Below are positions 34,301 to 47,720 of a stretch of DNA of 64,000 bases, piece after piece. The notes under the pieces were generated by a model that saw nothing but the letters and a program-made list of their open reading frames with translations, was not told the DNA's origin and did no database searches. Made by a program: the position numbers and the translations under genes. Source of the DNA: Asterella californica (Eukaryota > Streptophyta > Marchantiopsida > Marchantiales > Aytoniaceae). The stretch covers positions 744,001 through 808,000 of the forward strand of contig JAYKYS010000007.1 of the NCBI GenBank assembly GCA_036924285.1, in the 5' to 3' direction. Within the stretch, counting starts at the first letter, position 1; every line of letters begins with the position of its first letter.

Positions 34301-35433
34301 GGTGAGTCCATCATCCGTGCATTCCGCTTTTGCCCTGCTCCGACATCGTTTCCCATATCGTGCCCTTTCTGAGCGCTGCTGTTGTTAGATGCCGTAGAAT
34401 TAAGAAGAGAAGTGTAGTAATTCTCTTCTGAAGACTGAAGACTTTCATGAAGATGTCCCTGACTTTGCTGTTCGTGCATAGAGCTGCTCATCGCACACTC
34501 CCGGGCAGCGAGGCTCTTCGCATACGAGTCCCGCGAAATCCCACCGGCTTCTCGCATGCCGTATCCACCACTGCCGGGCATACCTGATCCCACCCCTCCA
34601 CCTCCAACTCCGCCGTTCTGAGCTGAATTGGCCTCCACATGAGTCGCCAAATGAGCTCCAGAAGGAGAAGCTTGTTGGTAATTGATGAAAGGTATACCAG
34701 GAGGCTGTAGGTAGATACCGAATGGAGGAGAAGCTGAAGTGGGAGCTTTCATTACTCTATCTCGGTCTGAACCAGGTCGCTGGAAGCCGTCCACACTTCT
34801 GGATGCCATCATCGATTCCTGTCTCATGCGACCCTCGAGGGATGCCAATTGTGGGTGAGGCATAACTCTGTCTCCAAGCACACTTTCTCTACTCCTATCC
34901 CCACCCGTGCCTTCGTCCCCTTCCCCTTCCAAGTCCGCGTCGTCCTCGTCCTCCTCTTCGCTGCCTTCGCTTTGAGAAACCTCACTGACTTCCCCACGGA
35001 GACCTATGTCTCTGAAATCTCCTTCACCACCGACTCCGTCTCTCTCGCCTCCGGCCCACTGATCCTGGTCCCTTCCGACGCCTATTCCGCTGAGCTGATT
35101 TCCTCCGTATGCGCTCTTTCGTTCGTCGTTCTCTCCGCCACTCTCTTTCTGTATCCTATGTTCTAGATGAAACGCTTCACCTCCATCCCTATAATCCCTC
35201 TCAGCATTCTGGAGAAAACCTGGCCTATCCCTACCTATGAATTTCCCTGGATCTGCATAATCTCCAAATCCTTCTCCAGGCCGCTGCTTCTTAGCAGGCT
35301 CGGACCTCTTGGGACCAGGCATATTCCTCGAGTATTGATCTGATTGCACGGACCGACCCGAAAGAGAAGTAAGTCCTATGTCTACTCTTTGAGATGGTCC
35401 TCCTCCTACCATGTCCAGCTCCTCCGATCCCAT
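31367..35433 (-). CDS. PUB62: U-box domain protein of the PUB62/63 type, 7 coding exons
   Basis: The exons are 34,253-35,433, 33,246-33,327, 33,057-33,114, 32,755-32,843, 32,362-32,460, 31,944-32,014 and 31,367-31,490. All introns are GT-AG, phases agree, and the product is 567 residues. Exon 1 encodes a Gly/Ser-rich, disordered region with an acidic run (EEEDEDDADLEGEGDE) and ends in SLRRILSDPIT. The U-box follows across exons 2-4: GQLMDDASIFGCGHSFG, VCITCGASVRV, MAPNYALRAAVQAYKREEE. The C-terminus has KGVQFPFSVSDRVLIKGN, RTPERFVGREAVITNQCL and RTLDNGESVRLQYRSL. U-box proteins are RING-like E3 ubiquitin ligases; the target is unknown. The start at 35,433 is the first ATG of exon 1. An upstream exon (35,576-35,686, 37 codons, donor GTGAGT) could join in phase and add a longer N-terminus. 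The PUB62/63 assignment comes from recalled family motifs. Confidence 0.88.
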
Positions 35434-35686
35434 CTGGCCTCAAACCAAGTCCTTCGGCTGGTCCACCGAGCCGTTCGGTAATTTCCAGCGAGATATCCCG
35501 AAGTTTCAAATCCTCGAAGAAAGTCTACCAAATGCGTTGTTCGTCAGAAATTCCTACTAAGGCCCATTTACTCACGCCCAATTCCGAATCATTTCTGAAC
35601 AGCACGTGCGTCGTAAATCGCCTAAGCTTAAAGCCGCACGAACAAAGGGGATTAAGTCTCGCTACAATGGCTGCTCTCTGTTGCAT

Positions 35687-38270
35687 GCCATTGTCCCGTC
35701 ATCTCAGAACGGACGTGTGCTCAGCATTCATCTCGATAAAATCTTTGGCAATCTCTGACAATTTATTGCTCTGCAAGAAATGCATGTAGTCTGCGGGAGG
35801 CCGCTCTTAAGATCTCACCTGAACTCTGTAAGACCATCAGAAAACCTTGCAGACGAAACCAACCAAACTCTCAAACTTTCAGTGAAGAAGACGAGGAAAC
35901 CCCTCCCAGATGGCCATGATTCTTCCTTCCCACTGCAAAATACTCCTGATTTATTCCCAAGTCATCTCTTTTACGCTACGCTTCACTCCTTTCCACCCCG
36001 AACAAGTCCACGCACATCCACCCTATCCCGCCTCTCCCCTGCGCGCACGAAACACACCACATCTGCCCTGCTGTTTTTGCTACTCACTCTCTTTCTTCCA
36101 AGAACACCTATACCAACTTCCCCCCGGGGCTCTCGCGGTCCCATCGGGTCCTTTCTCTCTTCCGCCAAACAATCGCACACCACATTCGAACAAACTACCT
36201 CCCAACTTGCTACCTCCACGGAGAGAATAAAAGAACAGGACACTACACTACAACGAGACTCCGAAGACAAGGAAGTCCGAGCCCGAAACCACAATTGAAC
36301 GCGTTCCACGCAAGCCCGCAGGCAGCGTCAATCTTTCCCGGGCCCCTACAGTCCCAGTCAGTTCAGCCTGCGGCGCAGCCTCCGTAGCTTCGTCGCAGGA
36401 AGGGAATAAAACAGAATCCTTCCGGGCCAACAAAAGCAGCAACTCGCTTGCGTTGCCTTTGCCTCGCTCGAAGTTACAAGAGGCGCGCCTGAAACCCAAC
36501 TCCCTCTCCTTCCCCACCTCCTACGATCAATTATCCCTCATGGATCGAACAGTACCGTTCTCGTCTCGTTCTCCGCAGCGATCACATACCCCACGCATCA
36601 CCGCCTTCCTTCCTTCCCTCCCTCTCTACATCAATTCTATTCCTCCTGACCGACTCAGACAACGACCCTTTCCTGCCCATTCCTTCTTCCTTCCGTTTCC
36701 TTGTCCTTCCTTTCCCTGTCCTCTCCTTATCTCTCCTTCCCTTCCCTTCCCTTCCCTTTCCCTTGCCCTCCCTTCCTTCGTCACCGTTCCCTTCCACTCC
36801 CTTCTCTACTACCCCCATCAATCACAATCATCAATCCGCATTTAATGCATCGCGCCACCCTCCCTCCACCCCACGCTTCCCCTTCGCTTTCCAATGTTTC
36901 CATCCTCCTCTTCCGTCGTCGTCGTCGTCTTCTGATTTATTCTTCTTTCTCTTCTTAGACAGCACCCGCAAGAAGACGAAGACGACGAAGAAGAAGAAGA
37001 GACCACCGAAAGAAGGCCGATCTGCCAGTGACGACGACGAAGTTCATCAAGATTTCACATGGCGACGAGAGCAATTCCTCGCAGACCTGGCCAGGCGTGA
37101 ATGAAGAAGAAATATCGAGCAAGAAGAATGTTCAAAGATCTCGTCCCTCCGCTTTCGCCAAGAAGAAGAAGAAAAGCAGATGAACCCGTTCCTCACCTTG
37201 ACCTGAGAAAGGAGGAGAAGAGTGAAAATTGAAAAGAAAATGAAGACGCCTGCGCCCGCGGGCATTTCCTTCTCCCCCGCTTTTCGTTATTTCCACGTCC
37301 CAGCCGTAAAGTCCACAGACCCAATTCAAACTAAACGAGGTATGACCAGCCCAATGATTGGAGAGAAATTTATCACACAGAAAAATGTATGGGTTTATGA
37401 TGTGATGGCTGGGGGGTGGTTTATCCGGTCATTATAAACGGGGGTACCTTCACTTGTGAGTCGTGACTCGTTGTCAGAGCCTCGGGGAGACTGGTAACTG
37501 GGGGGACGACAGTAACGTATATGCTCACGCGGATAACGGATACGCATGGCATGATGGCGAACGACGGAATGTAGACATTGAAAGTCCTGCTGCATAGAGA
37601 GGTGTGCCGTCAAGTACACATGCACATGGTATGCGGATGGGGGAGCTCCACATGCAGAGCAGTGCTCACTCACCACATGTGGGTAATCTCTTAGCTGGCC
37701 ATCATCATGGGCATGGACCCATTCAGTCAAGTAGACACCGGAGAAGGCTTCCGAAATTAGCTTCCGGCCAGGAATTACGAGCCCCTCTCCTCAAGTTCGA
37801 AGTTCGAACAACAAAAACGGCATCGCATCTGGTCAGTCCTTCCTTGCGGAGGAGAACCCCGAGCCGGGCAAGTTAGCCTTGGCCTTGCTTCGCTTCGGGA
37901 TCATGAACTATGCTGTAGACTGTCTGAAGGTACTGTACTATCACAGGCCTCGTGGGATGCTCGTGTAGGGCGTCCCTCGGAACAGCGAGGCCGAATCCAG
38001 GCTCTTCCGGTCCACAGTTAGGGAGTTCAAAGAAGCAGACAGACTAAGGAAGCAGACCGACTGGTCGCCCCGTTTGGTCTGCTCCCTCCCCCAGGACTTT
38101 TTTTCCTCTTCTGAACAATGTCTCCATGTTTCTGGAATGGATGTACGTCTTTGTAACCACAGTAAAAGTGATTGGTATGAGGGTAAAGTTTCCAACTACA
38201 CAGATACTGTTCATTCACATCGAGAGTTACTATGCTCGGCGTCAGAAGAAAATGAAATAAACTGAAATCA
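35687..38270. other. Pyrimidine-rich region upstream of the U-box gene
   Basis: This probably holds the promoter and 5' UTR of the U-box gene. It has long C/T-rich stretches with (CCCTT)n near 36,735-36,770, (CGT)n near 36,915-36,930 and GAAGAC/GAAGAA runs near 36,970-37,010. Low complexity creates open frames on both strands that have no recognisable domain. No TATA box could be assigned with confidence. Confidence 0.45.
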
Positions 38271-41200
38271 TTAAGGTCAGGAACGACACTTCTGTTTAAC
38301 TCGTAATACTTTTGGAAGCTTCAAATCACGTCCTCATCTATAAGTGTTATGATTTATGACGAACTCTTTGATTGTTGATTGGTTTGTTATGATAAAAGGA
38401 GAGTAGGAGCCTTGCAGGGTGGGTAATGGTATATGATTTCTCACGTCAAGTCAGCCCTCTAATGGTTAAAATACAAGGTAAATGATTTATTAGAAATGTT
38501 GACATATCAAACAGTTGATTACATCATCAAACGGGGACTTCTATTTAATCCAGAGTCAATGAGGTAACACTATCAGAATCAACAAAATATCAGAAATTTG
38601 CTTGATAACACCTTTAGTATGTTTGTAGTGTTTTATCACACCTGTCTTAACAATGTATTGCTTGATCACACCCTTGAGTGGTTATCCGTAGTCATCTGTA
38701 GTCAGACTTTACCATGTCATCTTTATTTTATTATTTTTCACTATGATTAAATATCTCTTTCATTCAAATATTTTCTATAATAAATATATTAAGATTATAC
38801 ATGCTTGATAAGCTGATGTGTCTAGTCTGACAAGTCACCGACATGACAAAATGACTAGTTTCATAGTTGATAATTGTACAAAAGTGTTATCAAACAATAC
38901 ATCAATAAGGAGAGTGTGATGTATCCCAACCAACCTATTAGCGCTGTAATCAAACAAATTTCTGGTAAATATACACTCAAAGGATGAGGGCACGCATATA
39001 TTAATACATGTGTGTATATATGTATGTACGTGTTGCATATGATCTTTCAACCTGCAACTCAGACCTTTACTGCTTTTCCCACCTCTTTCGTTTTCCATTT
39101 TTTGCAACATCGTTTCAGATTAGTTTATCCGTGCGGTCGGCACTCTCTTTTCCCCCTTCTTTTCATGATATGTATTCTGCTATTTTACATTATGGATAAT
39201 TTAATCAAACACTTTCTTTTGACTCTCGACGAATACTATAGTCGGTACTGTAATGCTAGAGTGATGTACTACTGTTACAGATATTGACAAAATCTTGAAC
39301 CAGATCTTTCCCTTTCTAACACGTTTATTGTCTGGTGTACACAGTTTTGTAGAACCGATAATGTACTAGGGAATTATTGTACTAGATGAGAAAGGTCACT
39401 TTTATAATTTGACAATTATACCAGAGAAGTTGGTGGATTTTATAATATTTTAATACTGCAAATATATATATTATATATATTTACTCGCTCAGAACCTGGA
39501 AATGAGAATGTGCAAGGGAACGATGTCACTTCAACAGTCGGCAATTATATCTTCTAGCTGGAGGTGGATAGGTTGATACTTACTGTTACAGATAATGACA
39601 AGAGTTCATTCCCCAAGATTCCCGGTCTCTTTCCTTTCTCTTCTCCGGTGCCCATGTATTTTCCCGGAAGCGAAGAATCGTTTTCTCTTTGAAGTGAAGC
39701 TCTTATACTGCAGCTTCTTGCTCTTTTCTTTGACATACGTAAAAGAAACAGTGGGAACTACAACGATGTAAAGATTTCATGTGAACTAATCGAATAGTTT
39801 AGTAGTATATCCTCCCGTTGCGATCATGGTGTGTATTTGCTACCAACTGTTGGGAGCAGTCGATGGGAAGTCAATCAGACTACGACCGGTACAAGTAGTC
39901 ATGAGGTGCTGGAAATGGCGGGTAGGCAGCAAAACGGACCAACGGTACAGTAGAACCAACCATGCAAGGGGCCTGTAACCGTTGGGCACCAACAGGGTAG
40001 AGGAGGGAGTGGGTTTGTTTACATCAAGAAATAATAGCCGCGTACACGGATTTACCGTAGATGTAGTTTGGATACCAGTAAAAGTACTAGAGATTTCCTT
40101 GATCGCAACTCCAATATATTTTTCCAACTTTACTTTACCCTTAAGATTAGTATTAAGATTAGTATTATATTACTTTATCACATTCTTAATTAACAATAGC
40201 AGGTTCAACATGTCAAAATATCACGTGAATATATTACACAAGATAAATAAAAACGATCTGATAATCTACTTTAAGGACATTTTAAACAAAACTTTACTTG
40301 CATATACATGGTGGTTGCTGACATGCAAGTCTCTCATTCCGATGATATGACATTTTGACTTTCTGAACCTGCTGTTGTCAATCAAGGATGCGATCAAATA
40401 TGTAGTGTTAAGAAGGGTGGGATCAAGTTCGATAAACATATTAGGAATGCAATCAGATACATTTCTGGTAAATGCACCCACACAATCGCTCAAGAGGACC
40501 TGAGAGAGTTTCGTGCCTAAATTATTGTTCTTTTTACTGTAAGGTCATTCATCAGCAAATAGCACAATATCTAGCAAGAGTTTATACACACTGGAGCGAT
40601 TTTTTTGACTTCCTATTCATGTCTTTGGTGAACACATACATAAATCTTTTAGAAATGAAATTTGATAATTCTGATTTATCTTTTGATATGCAATGACAGA
40701 CATACTATATAAACCACTATATTGAATGGTTTGACATATAAGATCACGTCGAGTTGGAATTCAATGGTGATGATCTTTATTTCGTGAATCATAATCTATA
40801 GTGCTTTCGTCGACATTAACCACATGGAAATTTAATGGATATAAAGTTTGAAACTTTATTGCATTCTTGATTTCCTAGTTCTTAGCACATTCAAAAGATG
40901 TACAATGGAAGCCCAATCAACTATAGTGTTTAAGATATTGTTCAAGCTGCTAATTTTCTTAATGTTATATCGAAGCGATAAATTTATTAGTGTTTTGCTA
41001 ACGATTACATATGTTTTGTCTTCGTAGAGAAGATAATGTATTTATAGTATATATACATCTCATCACTTTTATACTCTATCATGTATTGAGATTTATCTAT
41101 ATCTTTTATATGATTAATATGTAAAGATTGTATATTAATGAAAAGTAACAGCTAAGAATCATTGATCAATGATAGTTTACCATTGTTTGTGATACAACAT

Positions 41201-44200
41201 TTGAAGATCATATTTTAATACATGTTAATATTTATAAATTGTTGGTTGTGGGAAGATTAAACATGTTAGAGTACAAAAGAAACATTTGGTTAAAATCTAA
41301 AATAGTTTAACTTTTATTAATGAAGACTACTTGACGAATGATAACTTCAATGACATGGTCTCAAAATATAAACAAATGCTAGTATAATCCACTCGAATTC
41401 ATCTTCATATTCATCTTCATATTCATATTCATATCATATTCACTTATAAGGATCTCTTCACACCAAGCCTTTTTTTCTTTATGGTTGCTTGCCAAACCCT
41501 AAGGATCAATCACATATGACTTCAGATTCTCATAGGTTCTCTCTTCACACCAGTATAGAGTAAACGAAAGATTCTGTAACAAATCTGTATCTAGACAGGT
41601 ATCATGGCGAGGATAATTCAGAATTTGAAAATAAAAAATGTACGGGAATGGAACCTTCCAAAAAAATTGAATATTTACATCAAACTTATTGATGTTCTGA
41701 ATTCTTGGCAAAAAACCAACTGGTATGAATAGTGACTTTATTATCGATCACACAACAATAACTTCGATAAGTTAAATATATACTGGTGTGAAGACCATAA
41801 GAAGAATTGATGTCTTTGACGACCACTTGCATAAAACTCTCGGGGGTTCACTAACGATTTGTTTTATAAACACGTGCAAGTAAAAACAGTATATTAAAAA
41901 TTATCTTTAGTAATATTTAAAATATCGATAAAACAATGTAATCTTTTTTAATCTTGAAATGAATTCTAAAGTGGAATACAGTAATTTTATAACCATAAAT
42001 ATATATATATATAATATGTTATTTTTTAATATTTTGCTGGAAAAAAAAATAAAATATCTCTTGACTTGCACTTGATATCAACAAAAAATATAGATGTCCC
42101 CTAAGATAAAACTCGTTCTAAAATGGACTTTTCTAATATTTGAGATGAAGGTGCATTTCATGATGGTTTAATTGGTTTCATAAACAATTAGAATGAAACA
42201 AGAAGCTATGTCTATAAAACATAGAAAAATGAATAAAATAATATTAGTAGTATTTATAACAAAATGAATTCCAAATTAATACATAGCTAGTAGTATTTGT
42301 ATATCAAAACACAAATGAATTCCAAATTGTACATAGCTAGAGCTTAGACAAGGGAGAACAAAATATAGAAAAAAGGCTAAAACTCGAGTATAAAAACTTA
42401 CAAACTCCAAAAACTATATTATAAACTTATAGCAATAACAATAAATAACGAAGCATGAGATGGCAACCAAGAACACGATTAGCTCTAGCTTGCCTTTGTT
42501 TTCTCTTGCAAATGTTTTCCAATACTTTGTTCACCTTATCATATATGTATGTCTTGCAGTTTCTCTTTGTTCCTACAAACCATACTCAGTCTCCTTGTGC
42601 TCTCTAGGAGTTTCTTAGCAAACGGATCCTCCTCCACATCATCCGTTTGATTATCAAGGGTGGCTCGACAACTAAGCTCATCTTGATCAACCAATAGTCA
42701 TAGAACAAGAAGTGAGACGACACTTGCATATGATTGATTTGCGATAAAAAATTAGACATATCTTGGTTATTGCGTGTGAGATCTTAGTGTTCTTGGAGCT
42801 TACGGAGTCAAGAAGAAGAAACTTGTCAATTTTTGAAGACCGTTCTGCAAAAAGAGGAAGTCTTCAAATCGTCATTCTTCAGCTTCTTTACTACGGGTTG
42901 GTCGTCGAGCTAGTGGTATAGTGAACGGTGTAAGTGTTAGGAATTATAGATTTGGATACATGTTACACTTCATGTATTGCTAGTTACGTGGGATGCACTC
43001 AGATTTTCATTTGGGTTAAGGTGATTTGATCATCGGACTAGTGGTAGACTGATCGATGAAGATGTAGTGCAGTGCTACTGCAGATGCTGCTGTTGTACAT
43101 AAGTTATTCATGAGTTTGGGTAACATGATGTTGTTGTGAAGCCAATGGTTAGCAAATGAGTGTTTTCTTTGCTTCAAGGTACGTTTCGACAATTCTTGTC
43201 TTAGGATTGGATTTTGAGACTAGTTTAAAGAATTCTTGAATTCGACAATTCTTGTCCTAGGATTGGATTCTGAGACTAGTTTGAAGAATTGATTCAAGAA
43301 TTCTTTAAACTAGTCTTAGGATTGGATCTAGTGTGCTCAACTCATTTTTCTGATACATAGCAAAAATGTATATAAAGTGAAGTTTGGATATATTTGAAGT
43401 CGTGTTCTCATGAATGTGAGCGTGGCTTTCTCTTGTCATTGTTTTGAATATACACGATATTTTTATAGTTAAGAACCCTATGCTTTCCTAGACAACTTTC
43501 ACATACAAATGCATACGCTACGATAGCGTGCTTAGTGAAAATGACAAGTTTAGCTAACTAAAAAAATTTATTACCGACTGAGAAGAAACTCTTTTGGTTC
43601 TATGCAGATAGAAAATATCATATATGCATATATTATTCATTGTTTTTGTTAACAGAAATCCACACCCTCTTGATCTGAAACCCAAAAAGAATCCATTCAA
43701 GTGATGGATCGAGTATACTCTTTGTTTGTAAAAATCTAGTCTTTACATGCATGTCGAGTGATACGTTGTTTTGAACAACATCTGAGAAATTTCATGAAAG
43801 ACTTTGGCTGGTAAATTTTCAAAGTTGTGAGAAAAGAAAAAGATCTTTGTCAAGTTTTCCAGAAGTTAAAGATTATTATATGCTCTTGTAAATGCAAAAA
43901 TCGTGAAAGAACTTGCTCGCCACTTCAAATGAGTTGCTTGCTGATGTCAATAATTGACAGAACCATTATTTCCGAATAATTTATCAGTTGCTGACCATAA
44001 AAGAAATATCTCTCCATGCTATAGTTCAGTTTAATCCAAAAAGTGAGATGGAATATTTTACAGTCCGTACTCCCTAACTATTAGTGCTTGAGAGTATTTA
44101 AGTATCAAAATACTTAACAATTCAGAAGTATACTTTTTTTACATGGGAGTACCAGCACGGCTTTATGACCAGCGAGAAGAGCCGCCAAAGGAGAACAGCA

Positions 44201-45094
44201 AAGGGTATCGCAACTGATTAGATTGATGATCAGACAATTTTTGAACAAAAGATCTTCAAGAATTTACTTTATCAAACCTCCAAAATGAATGTGATATTTT
44301 ATTAGACCCCTCTTGTAATTTCTTGCTTGATCAGACCTAATGCCATGATAACCATACATGTAACAATGCCTAGTTATAGGACATTCAAGACTTAACACAC
44401 TTTATGGTAAGGGCAGCGACATAGGAAGAGACTTGAAAAATATTCCAAATTTTAATTTTAGCTCATCAGAAGTTTGCTTCTCTCCACTACTGCATGCCCA
44501 CACTCATCATTTACTAAGTAAAGTTACATGTATTGCTAACACTAGCCGCACTCATTCTAGCAGTGCTGCATATATATTCACTTCTTCCAAAGTTCAGAAG
44601 AGGGAATATGCAAGTGCGGTTTAGTTTATTACCTAACCTTTTTGGCATGAAGAGTTATGTAATAAATTAAACTGTTGATTAATGAATGATTTGGGTTGCA
44701 CAGACTGTCACACTTATATCTTCCAAGACACGTCTAAACCTTCTCCAATTACGGATTAAGTTTGGCTCATGTTACATTTGTTGGTTTAGCTAACACATAA
44801 TAATTAAAAATAAATTTAATTATTTTATCTATTATTTTATTTAATTATTTTATCAATTAATTTAATTAATTTAATTATATTCTACTTGATATAAATTTAT
44901 TATTTAATACTTATATCTTTACATGTAGCATTAAGGGAGCAAAAGTTCTCCAGACGTTCATCGAGCATGTATATTATATTGACTGTCTTCTCCAAGAGCG
45001 AGATCTGATCAAGCTGAAATTAGGAGAGGGATATGATAGAGTTTGACATTCATTCTGGAGTCTGATCAAGCAAATTTGTTGAAAAGAATTACGT
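38271..45094. other. AT-rich intergenic region, no gene recognised
   Basis: A long AT-rich stretch with many stops in all frames. It holds simple repeats such as (AT)n near 42,000, TTCATCTTCATA near 41,400 and TTTAATTATTTTAT near 44,800. I see no conserved protein motif, tRNA or transposon end in it. Confidence 0.5.
43187..43330. repeat. Direct plus inverted repeat cluster
   Basis: CGACAATTCTTGTC(C/T)TAGGATTGG...GACTAGTTT(A/G)AAGAATT occurs twice in tandem. The third unit then carries AAGAATTCTTTAAACTAGTC, the reverse complement of the block's end. It could fold into a large hairpin. Confidence 0.85.
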
Positions 45095-46465
45095 TGTCAC
45101 GCTACTTGGCGGCTACATGTTTGACTTCTACTCCGACGCTTAGGTTTAGTAGTTCTAGAAGTTAGCTCATACTACTTCTAGTCCTTTATGTATATGTTTG
45201 ACACCTTTGCATACGGTGCTAACACTATTTTGAGTCCTAGTAGGCTGATAGTATGTTAGTTATCTTGTTCAAGCATTTGTGCGCTTGTGCAATTGACTTT
45301 TTACTTGTCTATGACATTCAATGTACATAACTTAGGGTTTCCATGCTGATAGGGGTTTAAGCTCATGGGTTGTATTTACTTGTCGCCCATGCACGCTTTC
45401 TAGCTGATTTAAGTTAATTTTCGGGGCTACGTGTCATTTTAGGTAGTTTAAGTTTTACGCTGGCACTCTAGAGGGCTTGACGTGGTAGCCTATGAGTGTA
45501 GATAAGTTACCAAGTAGTTTAAGGCACAAAAGGACAGTCAAGTGGAACTATGAACTCCCATTGGTCCATTTTTGTCTTTTGTAAAACTCTAAGTTTAGAA
45601 ACAGAGCTCTAGAGTGGAGTTCGAGCATTTGGTGAGGTATCTTCAAAATCTGAGAGCACAAGGAGATAGAGCTCGTCGAGCCAAGCACTGTCAGTGAAAT
45701 TTTCAATCGATTTGAGGCAATAAAGACGAAGTTATGCCCAATTGAAGTTCGGATTATGCCAAAACTGCATCACTTTTATTGATTTTAGGGTTTTCAGTGT
45801 CACTTGCAGCAAAATTGAAGAAATCGCTTCAAAACATCGTGGTTGCGTTCTCTGCCAGCAGGACTACGATTTCCTAAAAAGTTTCATATCGATTGAGTAA
45901 CTGAGTAATTCAGGACGGCCGCTGAAGCAGAGGGGGTCTGAAAAGCTCTTAATCTAGAGCAGCGACTTCAGAGGAGGAGATCTGGAGTTCTGTGTACATT
46001 CAAGAGTCTCAATTTCACAGGGATGTTCAGCATCTTGTAGACTTCAAATACTGTGAGAATATTTGAAATTCATAGAGCCAATTCTCTGTTCTAGGTTAGA
46101 ATAGCTGTCTAGGTACCAGAAATTGTCGTAATTTCTCTATTCAGAAAGTTTCTACCCATATCTCGGTGCTCTGAATTGATCTAAAGCTGAAACTTCATAT
46201 GTGTATCCAATAGGACCTCATTTGCATGTATGAGAAGTTCTGAAGTCTACACCTTCATAGTTTTCCTCTCTTTGAGTGCCAAAGTTCACCGTCTAAATCT
46301 ATTACTACTAGTGAGACCTAAATTTCGCTTTTTGAGCATATTAGAGGATCCTACACTCCTGTGTGAGTGTTTATAGCTCCTGTTGTGACCTGAAAGCCAA
46401 CCTCTTGAGTAAACAACCACAGCCAGAAGCACGACGTTTTCCTAGGTACGGATCACACTCCGACA
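45095..46465 (+). repeat. 5' LTR of copy C (family 1), about 1.37 kb
   Basis: Runs from TGTCACGCTACTTGG to CACTCCGACA and aligns with 6,037-7,315 (reverse complement) and 21,123-22,554. The TGTC...GACA ends and the adjacent primer-binding site fix its limits to within about 2 bases. Confidence 0.9.
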
Positions 46466-46476
46466 TACTCTCTTTT

Positions 46477-46494
46477 TGGTGAACTCGACGTGAA
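46477..46494 (+). promoter_or_regulatory. Putative primer-binding site of copy C
   Basis: TGGTGAACTCGACGTGAA lies 11 bases after the LTR end and is identical to the sites of copies A and D. Confidence 0.75.
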
Positions 46495-46541
46495 ACACCT
46501 AGGGTGGGAGTTTTCTTGAGAGTGTTACAGGATCAGATATC

Positions 46542-47720
46542 ATGGCCAACCAAGGATCATCAAGTGGAGGTGATGCTGCTGCTCAGCAACCTGTTCAGTT
46601 GGATGTTGCTACGATGAAGATGTTCCAAGCTTTTTCCATGTTTATGCAGCAGCAGCAGAGCACAGAGAGGAAGGAGGTGTTAGCAACCAAGGCGTTGCAA
46701 TCTATGGTGCACCAGATGGACCAGTTCAAGGGTACAGATATTTCCAAGTATGTGCGATACTATGCTAGGGAGATGGAGGTGAACAAGGTACCTGAGAAGG
46801 AGATGGTGGAGAACTTTGAGCTTGTTGTTGTCCCTGAGATTCGTGGGCGTGTGAAGGAGCTCAAGCAGCAGCAAGGACAGAGTTGGGAGAGCTTTATGCG
46901 AGCTTTGAAGGAGGAGTACTACACTGAAGATTCAGAGAGGGTGACCAAGAGAACGTTCTTGGAGTGGGTGGTGAAGCCTAACAAAGGTTTGTCTGTAAAT
47001 GAGTTGTTAAGGGAGTTTGATCGTCAGTATGCTCAGCTTTCTAGGACAGAGAAGCTTACACTAGAGGTGGAGAAGATCAAGCTTTTCCTACAAGCAGCGG
47101 ACGTGACTATTCAGGAGAAGCTTGAGCTGTTGCTGGAAGACAAGAGTGAGGAGAGAGGATTGAAGACTGACTGGAAGGAGGTTGAAGAGGCTGTCTCTTT
47201 GCTGACCAAGAGACAGAGAAGAAGGGACAAGGTGGTGGTAAGTGAAGCAGCACCTCTGATAATTCCTGTCAAGCAGTTGCCTACTAAACCCGCTTTGGTA
47301 ATTGCTAGAGAGGAAGACTCACCGCTTGATGAGTTGATTAAGGGTATGAAGGAGCTTAAGCTTAAGCTCACTAGGTTAGAAGAGAAGGAGCAAAATGTAC
47401 AGCCTGCTATGCAGAGACCTCAGATGAGAGAAGGCTTTGTTCATCGTTGTATATGGTGTGATAGCCTAAACCATGTAAGAAGAGATTGTGTGGAGTTTTC
47501 AGATGCATTGAGGAAAGATCTGATCTTCTTCAAAGATGATAAGATCCATCTGAGAGAGACTGGGATGATGTTGGGAACCAACTTTGGCAAGGGTGGTATG
47601 AAGAGACTTGTGAATGAGATATCAGCATCACATGCTGTTTCTCTTGTGAATGCTGCTACCTGTGGAGTGAAAGTGGAGATGGAGAGAGAGAAAGGGACTA
47701 CTGGTTGTGGTATGATGTAG
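46542..47720 (+). pseudogene. Copy C gag (capsid, zinc knuckle)
   Basis: The ATG opens MANQGSSSGGDAAAQQ. Capsid-like helices follow, then the CCHC knuckle CIWCDSLNHVRRDC, almost as in copy A. Loss of one G near 47,703 makes the frame end in GCGMM at 47,718; without that loss it would continue into the protease frame that opens at 47,705. This single lesion is the only break between gag and protease here. Confidence 0.9.

Noticed and set aside
34246..35433. Intronless 395-codon gene
   Set aside because: The stop after SDPITY lies in an intron. Splicing at 34,253 continues in phase into the U-box exons.
36763..37104. Open frame ending in a Lys-rich, acidic stretch (KKKKRPPKEG, SASDDDEVHQDF)
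   Set aside because: It arises from C/T-rich and GAA/GAC simple repeats and matches no domain I know, so it is not supported as a gene.
39840..40127. 95-codon minus-strand frame
   Set aside because: Searched by eye for copia or gypsy motifs and found none; left as intergenic.
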